Shown: positions 12,195 to 29,021, numbered from the stretch's first letter. The stretch: 64,000 bases of DNA from Acuticoccus kalidii (GCF_021556395.1 NZ_JAKGCS010000024.1:248001-312000); one strand, 5' to 3'. Program-made: numbers and translations. Notes: generated from the letters alone by a model not told the origin.

Positions 12195-12482
12195 TCAGCC
12201 GTCGGGATTGCACGAGCTCGTTTCGATCGTGCAATTCACGCCGCCGCTCTGCTTGCAAAGGGCGATGGCGTCCGCCTCGGCCTCCGCCAGCGTCTCGCCT
12301 TTGCCGTTCCCTTCGCCACCGTTCGCCTGATCGACGGCGATGGCGAGACACCCTTTCGGGAGCGAGGGAAGTCCGGCATCCCCCTCGTCGGCGGCAGCGC
12401 CGGCGCCCGTCTGGGCGGCCGCCGCGCTCATCGAAAGCGCGAAAGCGGCGATCACCGTGATGGGAAGGCCGGCGCGCATCAT
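12195..12482 (-). CDS. Small secreted cysteine-rich protein, DUF4189-like pattern
   Basis: This 95-residue product has a Sec signal peptide ([20 protein letters not shown], likely cut after AAAA before QTG). The mature part of about 70 residues holds four cysteines. The spacing CLAIAV, then [16 protein letters not shown] and SSC resembles the DUF4189 pattern (AIA near the start, AExxALxxC, C near the end), but this is my reading of the pattern, not a database match. Its ATG overlaps the rpsL stop as ATGA, so translation is probably coupled to S12. Function unknown; an exported protein inside the str operon is unexpected. Confidence 0.75.
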   Translation of the reverse strand: MMRAGLPITVIAAFALSMSAAAAQTGAGAAADEGDAGLPSLPKGCLAIAVDQANGGEGNGKGETLAEAEADAIALCKQSGGVNCTIETSSCNPDG

Positions 12483-12850
12483 TTCGGCCGCTTGGCGCCG
12501 TACTTCGAGCGGCGCTGCTTGCGGTTCTTCACACCCTGCGTGTCGAGCACGCCGCGCAGAATGTGATAGCGCACGCCCGGAAGGTCCTTCACGCGGCCGC
12601 CGCGGATCATCACCACGGAGTGCTCCTGAAGGTTATGACCCTCACCCGGAATATAGCCAATCACCTCGAACCCATTGGTGAGGCGAACCTTGGCAACCTT
12701 ACGCAGAGCCGAGTTCGGCTTCTTCGGCGTCGTCGTATAGACGCGCGTGCAGACGCCCCGCTTCTGCGGGTTCGCCTCCATGGCCGGAACCTTGTTGCGC
12801 TTCACCGGGGCGACGCGCGGCTTGCGGATCAGCTGGTTGATCGTCGGCAT
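12479..12850 (-). CDS. rpsL: 30S ribosomal protein S12
   Basis: S12 lies at the decoding centre and controls fidelity. The 123-residue product starts [20 protein letters not shown]. It keeps [18 protein letters not shown] and [13 protein letters not shown] intact, so the lysines whose substitution gives streptomycin resistance elsewhere are wild type. It is the first gene after a convincing promoter at 13085-13113 and its stop overlaps the start of the small secreted-protein gene. Confidence 0.98.
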   Translation of the reverse strand: MPTINQLIRKPRVAPVKRNKVPAMEANPQKRGVCTRVYTTTPKKPNSALRKVAKVRLTNGFEVIGYIPGEGHNLQEHSVVMIRGGRVKDLPGVRYHILRGVLDTQGVKNRKQRRSKYGAKRPK

Positions 12851-12981
12851 TACACCTTCCCAAACGCGGCCAAAACCGCACTCGCGGCCCTTCTGGGCCT
12901 TATATTCCGGGTTTCAAACCCATACGGACAAGCGCGCCGTCACGGCCTTCACTGTAGAAGCCGCGCCAGCGCGAACGTGAG

Positions 12982-13006
12982 CGGCCCGGAATAAATAGTC
13001 GGGCCG
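12982..13006 (-). promoter_or_regulatory. Hairpin in the rpsL leader
   Basis: The roughly 225-base leader between the predicted promoter and rpsL contains a 7-bp perfect inverted repeat (CGGCCCG and its complement) with an AT-rich 11-base loop. It could be a regulatory structure or pause site. No known leader family is recognised. The remaining intergenic sequence up to 13225 shows no gene. Confidence 0.35.
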
Positions 13007-13084
13007 AACTCAAAACGGAGTACCGGACAGCGTTTCGCGTGCGCCACTGAAGCCGCAACCGACAGCCTGTCATTCGGTTGGGGT

Positions 13085-13113
13085 CACATAGAGGGTCGCT
13101 GGTTCAGCGTCAA
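13085..13113 (-). promoter_or_regulatory. Promoter of the rpsL (str) operon
   Basis: On the minus strand TTGACG (13108-13113) and TATGTG (13085-13090) are separated by exactly 17 bases. The -35 matches the consensus at five of six positions and the -10 at four. This predicts transcription start near 13078 and a leader of about 225 bases. It is the only close match I saw in the rpsL upstream gap. Confidence 0.6.
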
Positions 13114-13225
13114 GCCTCTAGATCGGGAGTTGTGGTGCCCCGGCGGGGGAAAGACGCTCCGATTGCCCGGTCGACGACGGCGGTATAGGAACAGATAGTA
13201 TTCACAATCAGCGCGTTCAATTGCC

Positions 13226-14260
13226 ATGAACCCGGTCGATCTTTTCCGTATTCCTCTCGCGGCCCCTGCGATTTTTACGGCTGAAAAATCATTTCGCAAA
13301 AATCCCGTCATCGGTTCCGCCACGCTCAACATGCGCGGTCTCCACAGGCGGCGCGTCGCGTGGGCCTATGCCATGTCGGAGCGGCGCCGCAAAACGCTCG
13401 CCTCGCGAATCGATCCCGCCGAGCGCGAATCGGTCGATCGCGACGGATTCGTCGTCCGCCACAACGCCTTGCCGGACGACCTCTTGAAGCGCGTGCGCGA
13501 GGAGGTGGCGAGCATCCCGCGTCCCGCATGGCAGATGCGACAGGGGCAGGCGGTCAACCGCGTGATGCCCCTGCCCGCCCGATCCGACGGTTCGGCGATG
13601 GCGGCGCTCTCCCGCTATCTCGCCAGCCCCGATATTCGCAATCTCGTCGGCTACACCGCCGGGCGGACCGGCCACATCGTCGGCATGCTTCAGACGATCG
13701 CCGTCGATCCGCCTTCCGGTGCGGCGGACCCGCAGGCCGATCTCCACGCCGACACCTTCCATCCGACGGCCAAGCTCTGGCTCTTCTTACATGACGTGCG
13801 CGAGGAAGATGGCCCCTTCGCCTATGCGCCCGGCTCGCACCGCCTGACGCCGGAGCGGCTCGAATGGGAGCATCAGCAGGCCATCCGCGCGACGAGCAAC
13901 GCCGACCGCCACCATGCCGCCGGCTCTTTCCGCCTGCCGGAGGATCAGCTGAAGGCTCTCGGTTATGGCGAGGTGCGCCCCTGCCCCGTGCCCGGCAACA
14001 CGCTGGTGGTCGCCGACACCTATGGCTTCCACCGCCGCTGCCCGAGCCCGCACCGGACCGTCCGCACCTCGCTCTACGGGGTCCTGCGGCGCAACCCGTT
14101 TTTGCCGTGGAACGGTCTCGATCCGTATGACCTGCCCGTCCTGCGCGACCGCGTGATGCTCACCCATCTCCACATGCAGGACCGCCGGGCCCGCGCCGGA
14201 AAGAGCGTCGTCTATGAGAATGCCGGCACGATTCTCGCCGAGATGATGCCGGAGGCTTGA
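13226..14260 (+). CDS. Phytanoyl-CoA dioxygenase (PhyH) family protein
   Basis: This 344-residue protein looks like a non-haem Fe(II)/2-oxoglutarate oxygenase. It has the HxD metal pair in LHADTFHPTAK (about H174, D176), a distal metal His in YGFHRR (about H269) and an Arg near position 280 that would bind the 2-oxoglutarate carboxylate; GPFAYAPGSH is also typical of PhyH proteins. Substrate is unknown. The start is uncertain: no clear ribosome-binding site precedes the ATG at 13226, and in-frame ATGs at 13331 and 13373 are alternatives, since the family core begins near residue 65. It diverges from rpsL and precedes the sulfotransferase gene by 63 bases. Confidence 0.8.
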   Translation: MNPVDLFRIPLAAPAIFTAEKSFRKNPVIGSATLNMRGLHRRRVAWAYAMSERRRKTLASRIDPAERESVDRDGFVVRHNALPDDLLKRVREEVASIPRPAWQMRQGQAVNRVMPLPARSDGSAMAALSRYLASPDIRNLVGYTAGRTGHIVGMLQTIAVDPPSGAADPQADLHADTFHPTAKLWLFLHDVREEDGPFAYAPGSHRLTPERLEWEHQQAIRATSNADRHHAAGSFRLPEDQLKALGYGEVRPCPVPGNTLVVADTYGFHRRCPSPHRTVRTSLYGVLRRNPFLPWNGLDPYDLPVLRDRVMLTHLHMQDRRARAGKSVVYENAGTILAEMMPEA

Positions 14261-14323
14261 CCCGGCCGCCTCGGGTGCGTCACCTCTCGTCGGCAGACGA
14301 TCGACGATAAAGGCGAAGCGCCG

Positions 14324-15112
14324 ATGGTATCTCGAGCGGCCGGTGATGGTGATTATGTCACCAATTACGGATATTATGCGAAAAAGTACGGAAAATTTCG
14401 TCTGAATTATAAGACGAACATTTCGTCACGATTCCGATACGTCTATGTGGAGACGCCGAAGGTCGCGTGTTCCACCGTGAAGCAGACGCTTCACAGCATC
14501 GAGACCGACCGTCCGGGGCACCGGTATGCGGATCCGGAGCGGGTGCACCGTCGCGCGCTCTCGCCGCTCTTGTCGCCGGAGACGTTCGCGGCGGTCGACG
14601 TCTTCACCGCGCCCGACTTCTTTCGCTTCTGCTTCGTGCGCGATCCGTTCAGTCGGCTTTTGTCGGCTTATCTCGACAAGATCGCCGGCAACAAGCCGCA
14701 GAAGAAGAACATCCTTCGCCATCTCGGGCACGACGAAGACGCCATCGACACGGCGATTGACTTCGCAACCTTCGTCGACGTCGTCTGTGCGCAGACGGCC
14801 GGCGAAATGGACCTTCATTGGCGCCTTCAAACGGTCGAGACGATGATCGAAGATGTCCGCTATCACGCGATCGGCCGGGCCGAATCGTTCGACGCGGATT
14901 TTCGCGCGATTCTCGAGCGTATCGGCGTCGCGCCGCATGATTTTCTGCGCACCGAGGACCGGCACCGCACCGATGCCGGCGACAAGCTGAAGGCGTACTA
15001 TACGCCGGCACTCGAACGCCGTGTAGCGGAGCGATTCGCAGCCGATTTCGACCGATTCGGCTACGCCCCGACGGTCGGCGCCCCCACCCTTATGAGGGAG
15101 ATCAATCTATGA
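14324..15112 (+). CDS. Sulfotransferase family 2-like protein
   Basis: The 262-residue product resembles carbohydrate/HNK-1-type sulfotransferases. A PAPS 5'-phosphosulfate loop is visible as ETPKVACSTVKQTL (residues about 43-56) and the 3'-phosphate motif as FCFVRDPFSRLLSAY (about 102-116). It would move sulfate from PAPS to a glycan or other hydroxyl acceptor; the acceptor is unknown. No signal peptide is evident. Its last four bases overlap the next gene (ATGA), so the two are probably cotranslated. It lies in a three-gene plus-strand insert between rpoC and rpsL. Confidence 0.8.
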   Translation: MVSRAAGDGDYVTNYGYYAKKYGKFRLNYKTNISSRFRYVYVETPKVACSTVKQTLHSIETDRPGHRYADPERVHRRALSPLLSPETFAAVDVFTAPDFFRFCFVRDPFSRLLSAYLDKIAGNKPQKKNILRHLGHDEDAIDTAIDFATFVDVVCAQTAGEMDLHWRLQTVETMIEDVRYHAIGRAESFDADFRAILERIGVAPHDFLRTEDRHRTDAGDKLKAYYTPALERRVAERFAADFDRFGYAPTVGAPTLMREINL

Positions 15113-15792
15113 CGGGATGGTTCCCACGGACCGCGTCCTCCCGCGCCGCACGCGCCGCTTTGACGGCCCTCGCCGCGGTCGCCGCCACCGGCGCGGCGGC
15201 GGAGGATCTCATCGACGCACACGATCCCGAGGCCGTCGCCCATGTCGCCCGCGGCTACGGCTCGGCCTTTATCGAGACCGACGAATACGGCGATCCGCTC
15301 ATCCGCGGCCGGATGGATGGCACTGTCTATCTCATCTATTTCTATGGCTGTACCGACAACGCCGCCTGCCGCTCGATCCAGCTGCGAGCGCTCTATCCGT
15401 CGGATGCCGATCTCGACACGCTGAACCAGTGGAATCGCAGCTATCGCTTCAGCGTCGCCTATCGACACGGCGGCGGGGACGTCGCGCTTCAGTATGACGT
15501 GAACCTCGCCTATGGCGTCACGCCGCGCAATCTCGACGACACGTTCGACTGGTGGCGCGGCACGATGCGGGAATTCGCGACGTATTTGGACGCGCCGGCG
15601 GAAGCGACCTATCAGCCCTATCAGACCACGGCGCCCTTGCAGGCGGCGCCCTTGCCCGACGAGGCCGAGGCCGCCGAGCCCGCATCCGACACGGCGCCTG
15701 AGGCGGACGCTGAGGAACGGGTCGAGCTTCCGGCCTTCCTCAAAGCCCTCGTCCCGGACCTTGAGAGCGAGTCACCGGAGAAGAACCGCTAG
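15109..15792 (+). CDS. Exported YbjN-domain protein
   Basis: The 227-residue product has a signal peptide ending near AAATGAAAE. A YbjN-like domain follows (VARGYGSAFIETDEYGDP, YLIYFYGCTDNAACRSIQL, NQWNRSYRFSVAY, LDDTFDWWRGTMREFATYL). YbjN-like proteins resemble type III secretion chaperone folds and their role is poorly defined. The last 60 residues are acidic and proline-rich. Translation is coupled to the sulfotransferase by a 4-base overlap. Confidence 0.75.
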   Translation: MTGWFPRTASSRAARAALTALAAVAATGAAAEDLIDAHDPEAVAHVARGYGSAFIETDEYGDPLIRGRMDGTVYLIYFYGCTDNAACRSIQLRALYPSDADLDTLNQWNRSYRFSVAYRHGGGDVALQYDVNLAYGVTPRNLDDTFDWWRGTMREFATYLDAPAEATYQPYQTTAPLQAAPLPDEAEAAEPASDTAPEADAEERVELPAFLKALVPDLESESPEKNR

Positions 15793-16083
15793 GCCGGGCG
15801 TCACCAACGCCTCGTCAAGCCGCCGACGGCTGATCGGCGGCGCGACGCTCCCACGTAGCGCCGCTGCACGGTCCGGGGTGCGGCGCGGTCCGGATCGCGC
15901 CGCGCGGTGGCAACGGCCTCAGGGGGGATGCCGTAGGCGGTCGCCCGACCCCCTCGGATAGGCCGGAAAGCGGCTCACTGCCCGATCCCGCCGAGCTGCG
16001 TCCTCGGCACACACCATGACGGAGCCGGCCCCTCGCCGCCCGGCGACGCTCCGCCCATCGTTCCACTCGATACCCAGAAACGA
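15793..16083. other. Intergenic stretch without a gene
   Basis: Together with the terminator hairpins that follow (16084-16138), this forms a 351-base gap between two convergent transcription units, the YbjN gene and rpoC. I see no convincing coding frame, RNA gene or repeat in this part. Confidence 0.6.
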
Positions 16084-16109
16084 AAACGGCCGCCCGAAGG
16101 CGGCCGTTT
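16084..16109 (-). terminator. Intrinsic terminator of rpoC (bidirectional)
   Basis: An 11-bp perfect stem (AAACGGCCGCC with its complement) and 4-base loop lies 35 bases past the rpoC stop. On the minus strand the loop reads TTCG and the stem is followed by T residues. On the plus strand it is followed by CTTTG, so it may also end the YbjN transcript. This is the clearest intrinsic terminator in the ribosomal block. Confidence 0.8.
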
Positions 16110-16122
16110 CTTTGTCCGTAGA

Positions 16123-16138
16123 GGTCCGCGAGCGGACC
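16123..16138 (-). terminator. Short hairpin next to the rpoC stop
   Basis: GGTCCGC-GA-GCGGACC forms a compact 7-bp hairpin 5 bases past the rpoC stop codon and just before the main terminator. It may stabilise the 3' end of the long rpoBC message. Confidence 0.35.
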
Positions 16139-16143
16139 CGCGG

Positions 16144-20358
<4,215 letters not shown>

Positions 20359-20509
20359 GGCGGCTCTCCTTTAAATGCCACGCTGTCCCGTGGGGCGCGG
20401 GCGCGCGGCGGAAAAATGGGCCGGCTCGGCACGATCGAACCGGCAGATCAGGCTTGCTGCGGGGCGCGCAGCCAGGACGGGCGCCGGTGCGCCCGCCCCT
20501 CACGGCGTC

Positions 20510-24652
<4,143 letters not shown>

Positions 24653-24724
24653 ATCGTGCTTTTTGCCCCTTCTGCGCGGCTTCTCCGCGCCGTCGTCGCG
24701 CCGCCGCCCCTAACGACGCGAAAG

Positions 24725-24804
24725 GCCGGCGCTCCCCCAGAGAGCGCCGGCAGATCGTTGGATGGTGGCGCGTACGCCACCGGGCGGGCCAGAAAAGCGG
24801 CCCG
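24725..24804 (-). terminator. Three tandem hairpins between rplL and rpoB
   Basis: In transcript order there are a 6-bp stem (24785-24804), a 7-bp stem with a CGTA loop (24764-24781) and a perfect 10-bp stem with a 7-base loop (24725-24751). None is followed by a strong T-run. In E. coli the same gap has an attenuator and an RNase III site that make rpoB expression lower than rplL; these hairpins are candidates for an equivalent function. Confidence 0.55.
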
Positions 24805-24815
24805 GCATGGCACCC

Positions 24816-25208
24816 TTACTTAAGGGCGACCTTCGCGCCGGCTTCTTCCAGCTGCTTCTTGATCTTCTCAGCTTCGTCCTTCGACGCCGCTTCCTTGACG
24901 GTCTTCGGTGCGCCTTCGACGAGGTCCTTGGCTTCCTTCAGGCCGAGACCCGTGATGCCGCGGACTTCCTTAATGACGTTGATCTTCTTGTCGCCCGCGC
25001 TCTCGAGGACGACGTCGAACTCCGTCTTCTCCTCGGCCGGCGCAGCCGCGTCGCCACCAGCGGCGGCACCCGGCATCGCCATCGCCATCGCCGGCGCAGC
25101 CGCCGCGGCGGAGACGCCCCAACCGTCTTCGAGCTTCTTCACGAGCTCGGACACTTCGAGGACCGTGAGCTTGGACAGCTCTTCGTACAGGCTATCGAGA
25201 TTGGCCAT
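24816..25208 (-). CDS. rplL: 50S ribosomal protein L7/L12
   Basis: L7/L12 forms the flexible stalk that recruits translation factors. The 130-residue protein has the N-terminal dimer domain ([21 protein letters not shown]), an Ala/Met/Gly-rich hinge (residues about 36-60) and the C-terminal domain with [20 protein letters not shown]. Typical length. It follows rplJ by 39 bases and heads toward rpoB. Confidence 0.98.
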   Translation of the reverse strand: MANLDSLYEELSKLTVLEVSELVKKLEDGWGVSAAAAAPAMAMAMPGAAAGGDAAAPAEEKTEFDVVLESAGDKKINVIKEVRGITGLGLKEAKDLVEGAPKTVKEAASKDEAEKIKKQLEEAGAKVALK

Positions 25209-25247
25209 GTTTCTACTTCTCTTTCAGGTTGTCGGTTCGAGTGGCCG

Positions 25248-25802
25248 TTAAGCCGCCGCTTCCAGTTTCGCCCGTTGCGCCGCAAGGACGCCGATGAGGT
25301 TCTGCGCAGGCGCGTTAAGCTGCGAGGCAAACTTGTTGCCCGGCGCGTTGAGCACGCGTGCCAGATTGGTCCCCGGCTGCAGCATGCAGCCCAGAAGTTT
25401 GGAGCGAAGCTCTTCGATCGAAGGCATCTTGGCGAGCGCCTCGACACCCTTCGAATCCATCGCTGCCTCGCCGAGGAGGCCGCCGATGATGATGAGCTTC
25501 TCGTTCTTCTTGATGTACTCAGTCAGAACCTTCGGAGCCGCCACCGGGTCCTCGGCGTAGGCAATGCCCACGGGACCGGTGAAGAGCGGCGCCACCACAC
25601 TTCTGTCGACATTCTCGAGTGCAATCTTGGCGAGCCTGTTCTTGATGACCTTGAACTTCGCCCCAGCCTGTTTCATCTGGCGACGCAGCTCGGTCATCTC
25701 GGCGACGGTCAGACCCGAATACTGGGTCACGACCACGGAGCCGGAGTTGGCGAACACCTCGTCGAGGAAGCTCACCATTTCGCGCTTTGCGGCTCTGTCC
25801 AC
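25248..25802 (-). CDS. rplJ: 50S ribosomal protein L10
   Basis: L10 anchors L7/L12 dimers to the ribosome and in E. coli represses rplJL. I chose a GTG start at 25802 giving MDRAAKREMVSFLDEVF, the usual alphaproteobacterial L10 N-terminus, preceded by GGAGAG a few bases away. This gives 184 residues. The frame stays open upstream to 25877, but those residues do not resemble L10. Motifs VVTQYSGLTVAEMTELRR, KVIKNRLAKIAL and the Ala-rich C-terminal helix that holds L12 are present. Confidence 0.96.
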   Translation of the reverse strand: MDRAAKREMVSFLDEVFANSGSVVVTQYSGLTVAEMTELRRQMKQAGAKFKVIKNRLAKIALENVDRSVVAPLFTGPVGIAYAEDPVAAPKVLTEYIKKNEKLIIIGGLLGEAAMDSKGVEALAKMPSIEELRSKLLGCMLQPGTNLARVLNAPGNKFASQLNAPAQNLIGVLAAQRAKLEAAA

Positions 25803-26264
25803 CGTTCTCTCCAAGACAATGGATGATCGTCCTCGAAAGGGCGTCATCCGCTCGATTTGCCCGGCTCGGCGGTGCACCGAACCGGACGGCTAAAACCCGT
25901 CCCGAAGGCGAACGGAAACCCGTTCCGACCCCCGTCTATGCAGGGCGATTAAGCGGTCCTTTAGAACCACACCTGCAGTCTCGGACAGGCTGCCCCGGCG
26001 TCCCCCGAAAGGTTGGCCGGAGCGACCCTTGCAAGGCCGAAGCCCCGCAAAGTCCTTATGTGGGGATGATCGCCCCACGAAACTCGTTCGGGCCGTGGCC
26101 CGTGTTATCTCTGGCGCCGGACCTGCCCGCGGCCACTGTCGCGGGATCGATCGGCGTCTTACTCTGTGCGTCGCGGGATCGGACCCGCGCCTTGCCCAGG
26201 CGGTTCTTCGACCCGTCGGAAGGCCGGTGATCGTCGCCCTCGTCGAGGCCGACCCGCACCCTTC
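25803..26264 (-). promoter_or_regulatory. Long rplJ leader region
   Basis: About 460 bases between the candidate microprotein and rplJ contain no convincing protein frame. One clear stem is GAACGG-AAAC-CCGTTC (25910-25925). In E. coli the rplJ leader binds the L10-L12 complex to block translation; this long leader could do the same, but no conserved fold was identified by eye. No strong promoter was found in it. Confidence 0.35.
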
Positions 26265-26375
26265 TCAACCGAACCAGGTCTCCACCAAACGGATCACCAG
26301 GACCGTCACCACGGCCACGGCCGCACCGAGCGCCATGCGCTGAATGCGGTTGTTGGGCTTATCGGGTGACGCCAT
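26265..26375 (-). CDS. Candidate 36-residue single-span membrane microprotein
   Basis: Between rplA and rplJ an ATG-to-TGA frame encodes MASPDKPNNRIQRMALGAAV followed by AVVTVLVIRLVETWFG. It has a charged N-terminus and one hydrophobic segment (about residues 14-32) flanked by Arg and Trp, as in small inner-membrane proteins. A GGGAAAG sequence 3 bases upstream is a possible but poorly spaced ribosome-binding site. The gene would be cotranscribed with rplKA. No family is recognised. Evidence is compositional only, so this may be chance. Confidence 0.4.
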   Translation of the reverse strand: MASPDKPNNRIQRMALGAAVAVVTVLVIRLVETWFG

Positions 26376-26432
26376 CGGCTTTCCCATTCGTAGACGAGCC
26401 GCCGACCCGAGGACCGGCGGCCGTCTCGATCG

Positions 26433-27134
26433 TTACGCTTCGGCCGCGACCGTCGACAGGTCGAGCTTCACGCCCGGGCCCATCGTCGAGCTCATGGCGG
26501 CCTTCTTCATGTAGGTGCCCTTGGCACCGGCCGGCCTCGCACGGCTCACCGCATCCCAAAAGGCGCGGATATTCTCGACGAGCTTCTGGTCGTCGAACGA
26601 GACCTTGCCGACGCCGGCGTGCACGATGCCCGCCTTCTCGACGCGGAACTCGACGGCGCCGCCTTTGGCGTCACGCACGGCCTGCGCGACGTCGGGGGTG
26701 ACGGTGCCGACCTTCGGGTTCGGCATCAGACCACGCGGGCCGAGAACCTTACCGAGACGACCGACCAGCGGCATCATGTCGGGCGTCGCGATGCAGCGCT
26801 CGAAATTGATGTTGCCGGCCTGGACCTCGGCGACGAGCTCCTCCGCACCGACGATGTCGGCGCCGGCGGCCTTCGCCTCTTCGGCCTTGTCGCCACGGGC
26901 GAACACGGCGACCTTGACGTCCTTGCCGGTGCCGTTCGGCAGAACGCACACGCCGCGAACCATCTGGTCGGCATGACGGGGGTCAACGCCCAGATTGATC
27001 GCGATCTCGATGCTCTCGTCGAACTTCGTCGTCGCGCGCGACTTGATCAGCTTCACCGCCTCTTCGAGGCCGTAGGACTTGTTGCGGTCGAGGCCCTCAT
27101 ACGCGGCCTTCATGCGCTTTGCGATCTTGGTCAT
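26433..27134 (-). CDS. rplA: 50S ribosomal protein L1
   Basis: L1 forms the mobile stalk that ejects E-site tRNA and in E. coli represses rplKA. The true start is the ATG at 27134 ([20 protein letters not shown]), sharing one base with the rplK stop; this gives 233 residues. [41 protein letters not shown] and the C-terminal [14 protein letters not shown] identify it. Confidence 0.98.
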   Translation of the reverse strand: MTKIAKRMKAAYEGLDRNKSYGLEEAVKLIKSRATTKFDESIEIAINLGVDPRHADQMVRGVCVLPNGTGKDVKVAVFARGDKAEEAKAAGADIVGAEELVAEVQAGNINFERCIATPDMMPLVGRLGKVLGPRGLMPNPKVGTVTPDVAQAVRDAKGGAVEFRVEKAGIVHAGVGKVSFDDQKLVENIRAFWDAVSRARPAGAKGTYMKKAAMSSTMGPGVKLDLSTVAAEA

Positions 27135-27562
27135 TATTCCGTGACCTCCAGACCCATGGAGCGGGCCGAGCCCTCGACCATCTTCATCGCCTGCTCGACG
27201 GTGTCGGCATTGAGGTCCTTCATCTTGGCCTCGGCGATCTCTTTGACCTGCGCCTTCGTCACGGAACCCGCGACTTCCTTGCCGGGCGCCTTGGAGCCCG
27301 ACTTCAGGCCCGTCGCCTTCTTCAGGAAGAAGGACACGGGGGGCGTCTTGATCTCGAACGTGAAGGACTTGTCCGTGTAGTAGGTGATCACGGTCGGGCA
27401 CGGAGCGCCCTTTTCCATGTCCTGCGTCTTCGCGTTGAACTCTTTCGTGAACATCACGATGTTCAGACCGCGCTGACCGAGCGCCGGGCCGATCGGCGGC
27501 GACGGGGTCGCGACGCCGGCCGGCACCTGCAGCTTGATATAGCCGGCAACCTTCTTTGCCAT
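27134..27562 (-). CDS. rplK: 50S ribosomal protein L11
   Basis: L11 sits at the GTPase-associated centre and is needed for RelA activation. The ATG at 27562 gives [16 protein letters not shown] and a standard 142-residue protein. GAGGAG lies at good spacing upstream, while the open frame further upstream does not resemble L11. The proline-rich N-terminal switch [16 protein letters not shown] and the rRNA-binding C-terminal domain are intact. It is coupled to rplA by TAATG. Confidence 0.98.
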   Translation of the reverse strand: MAKKVAGYIKLQVPAGVATPSPPIGPALGQRGLNIVMFTKEFNAKTQDMEKGAPCPTVITYYTDKSFTFEIKTPPVSFFLKKATGLKSGSKAPGKEVAGSVTKAQVKEIAEAKMKDLNADTVEQAMKMVEGSARSMGLEVTE

Positions 27563-27665
27563 TCTCAACTCCTCTGGGTCCGAAGACCCTGCCAAACTCG
27601 GGCCCTATGCCCGTCTGCGGTATCGGCTTGCCGGGTTGGCCGCCCGGCTCGCCTCCCGCAACTCC

Positions 27666-27687
27666 AAGCGATCCCTCGGGACCGCTT
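27666..27687 (-). terminator. Hairpin at the nusG stop
   Basis: A 10-bp stem (one G-U pair) with a 2-base gap at its centre overlaps the nusG stop codon and precedes rplK by about 100 bases. There is no T-tract. It may be a pause or processing element between secE-nusG and rplKA. Confidence 0.35.
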
Positions 27688-28216
27688 AAACCTTCTCCAC
27701 CTGCGCGTATTCGAGCTCCACATTCGTGGGGCGCCCGAAGATCGACACTGCGACCTTCACCCGGGCACGCGCATCGTCCACCTCTTCGACGTAGCCGTTG
27801 AAGGAGGCGAACGGGCCGTCCGAGACGCGGACCTGCTCGCCGACCTCGAAGGACATCGTCGGCCGCGGCCGCTCGACACCCTCGGTCACCTGATGGAGGA
27901 TCCGCTCCGCCTCACGATCGGGGATCGGCTGGGGACGCTGCGTCGCACCCAGGAACCCGGTGACCTTCGGCGTGTTCTTGATCAGGTGGAACACTTCATC
28001 CGTCAGCGCGCACTTCACGAGCACGTAGCCAGGGAAATAATTGCGCTCGGTGTCGACGCGACGCCCGCGGCGCACCTCGGTCACCTTCTCCTTCGGGACC
28101 AGCACCTGCTCGAACATGTCGGTCAAGCCCCGCGATTCCGCCTCTTGGATGATGGCGTCGCGGACCTTGTTCTCAAAGTTCGTGTAGGCGTGGACGATGT
28201 ACCAGCGCTTTTTCAT
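27686..28216 (-). CDS. nusG: Transcription elongation/antitermination factor NusG
   Basis: NusG binds RNA polymerase, supports processivity and links to Rho or to ribosomal protein S10. The 176-residue product starts [18 protein letters not shown]. It carries the NGN domain with [20 protein letters not shown] and the KOW domain [19 protein letters not shown]. Length and order after secE are standard for bacteria. Confidence 0.98.
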   Translation of the reverse strand: MKKRWYIVHAYTNFENKVRDAIIQEAESRGLTDMFEQVLVPKEKVTEVRRGRRVDTERNYFPGYVLVKCALTDEVFHLIKNTPKVTGFLGATQRPQPIPDREAERILHQVTEGVERPRPTMSFEVGEQVRVSDGPFASFNGYVEEVDDARARVKVAVSIFGRPTNVELEYAQVEKV

Positions 28217-28264
28217 TCGCTATTTGCCTTGATGGTCCTGAGTGAGCGGCCAGAAAACGGCGCC

Positions 28265-28450
28265 TCAACCGAGGACCAAACCGACCCCGTAACCGAGGAT
28301 CTGATCGACCAGGAAGAAGAAGATCGATGCGAACGCGCACATGATGAACACCATGATGGTGGTGATCAGCGTTTCCCGACGCGTCGGCCAGACCACCTTT
28401 TTGGTTTCGGTCCGGACTTCCTGGATGAACTGAAATGGATTCGTCGCCAC
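28265..28450 (-). CDS. secE: Preprotein translocase subunit SecE
   Basis: SecE clamps the SecYEG channel. The short 61-residue form has the amphipathic segment PFQFIQEVRTETKKVVWPTR followed by one membrane span (LITTIMVFIMCAFASIFFFL), as in most alphaproteobacteria. It precedes nusG by 48 bases. Confidence 0.97.
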   Translation of the reverse strand: MATNPFQFIQEVRTETKKVVWPTRRETLITTIMVFIMCAFASIFFFLVDQILGYGVGLVLG

Positions 28451-28594
28451 GAGGACCCCTCTTTTCGCCAGACGAGGCGAGACTATCTCTCACCAGACGC
28501 AGCGAAGCCTTGCGACGCTGTCACAAGGCTCGTTCACCACCGATCGTCTGAGCGGCAAGGCGCACGACCCCCTTCGGGCGCCTCGTAGACAGCG

Positions 28595-28623
28595 TAGCTA
28601 ACAACAGAGGGACGTCGATGCAA
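28595..28623 (-). promoter_or_regulatory. Possible secE-nusG promoter
   Basis: TTGCAT (28618-28623) and TAGCTA (28595-28600) are separated by 17 bases on the minus strand, with the -10 in a GTTAGCTAC context reminiscent of some alphaproteobacterial promoters. It matches the -10 consensus poorly. The secE to tRNA-Trp gap of 455 bases otherwise shows no gene; secE could also be read through from the tRNA promoter. Confidence 0.25.
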
Positions 28624-28905
28624 CCCCTCCTGAACGCCATGCGGAGATTCTTTCTCGAAAAAGTCAAGTGAGCCGTTCCCCCTGCCCGGCGCGGCGCCCG
28701 GTCGCGATTGTGGATCGTCATCGTGGAACGGCGGGGACATCACGGCGCGGGCACGGTTCACTCGCGAATCCGACGCTCTTCGCTCGCGAATCGCGCAATC
28801 GAGAGACGGTCGCCGCGGTTTTGTGATTCGGCTTTTTCGGGCGTCCACCAGCCGCTGATGGCTGAGCCTCGGGCAACGCGACGGGACAATCAGCCTCGAA
28901 GGGCT

Positions 28906-28981
<76 letters not shown>

Positions 28982-28992
28982 AAGCGGCCTCT

Positions 28993-29021
28993 GCAATAGG
29001 ATGCTTCGCCGGCCGCCGCAA
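28993..29021 (-). promoter_or_regulatory. Promoter of tRNA-Trp
   Basis: On the minus strand TTGCGG (29016-29021) and TATTGC (28993-28998) are spaced by 17 bases. Transcription would start about 5 bases upstream of the mature tRNA 5' end, a typical tRNA-gene layout. It may also drive secE-nusG-rplKA by read-through. Confidence 0.5.

Noticed and set aside
25803..25877. N-terminal extension of L10
   Set aside because: Residues do not match L10; the GTG at 25802 gives the usual N-terminus and has GGAGAG upstream.
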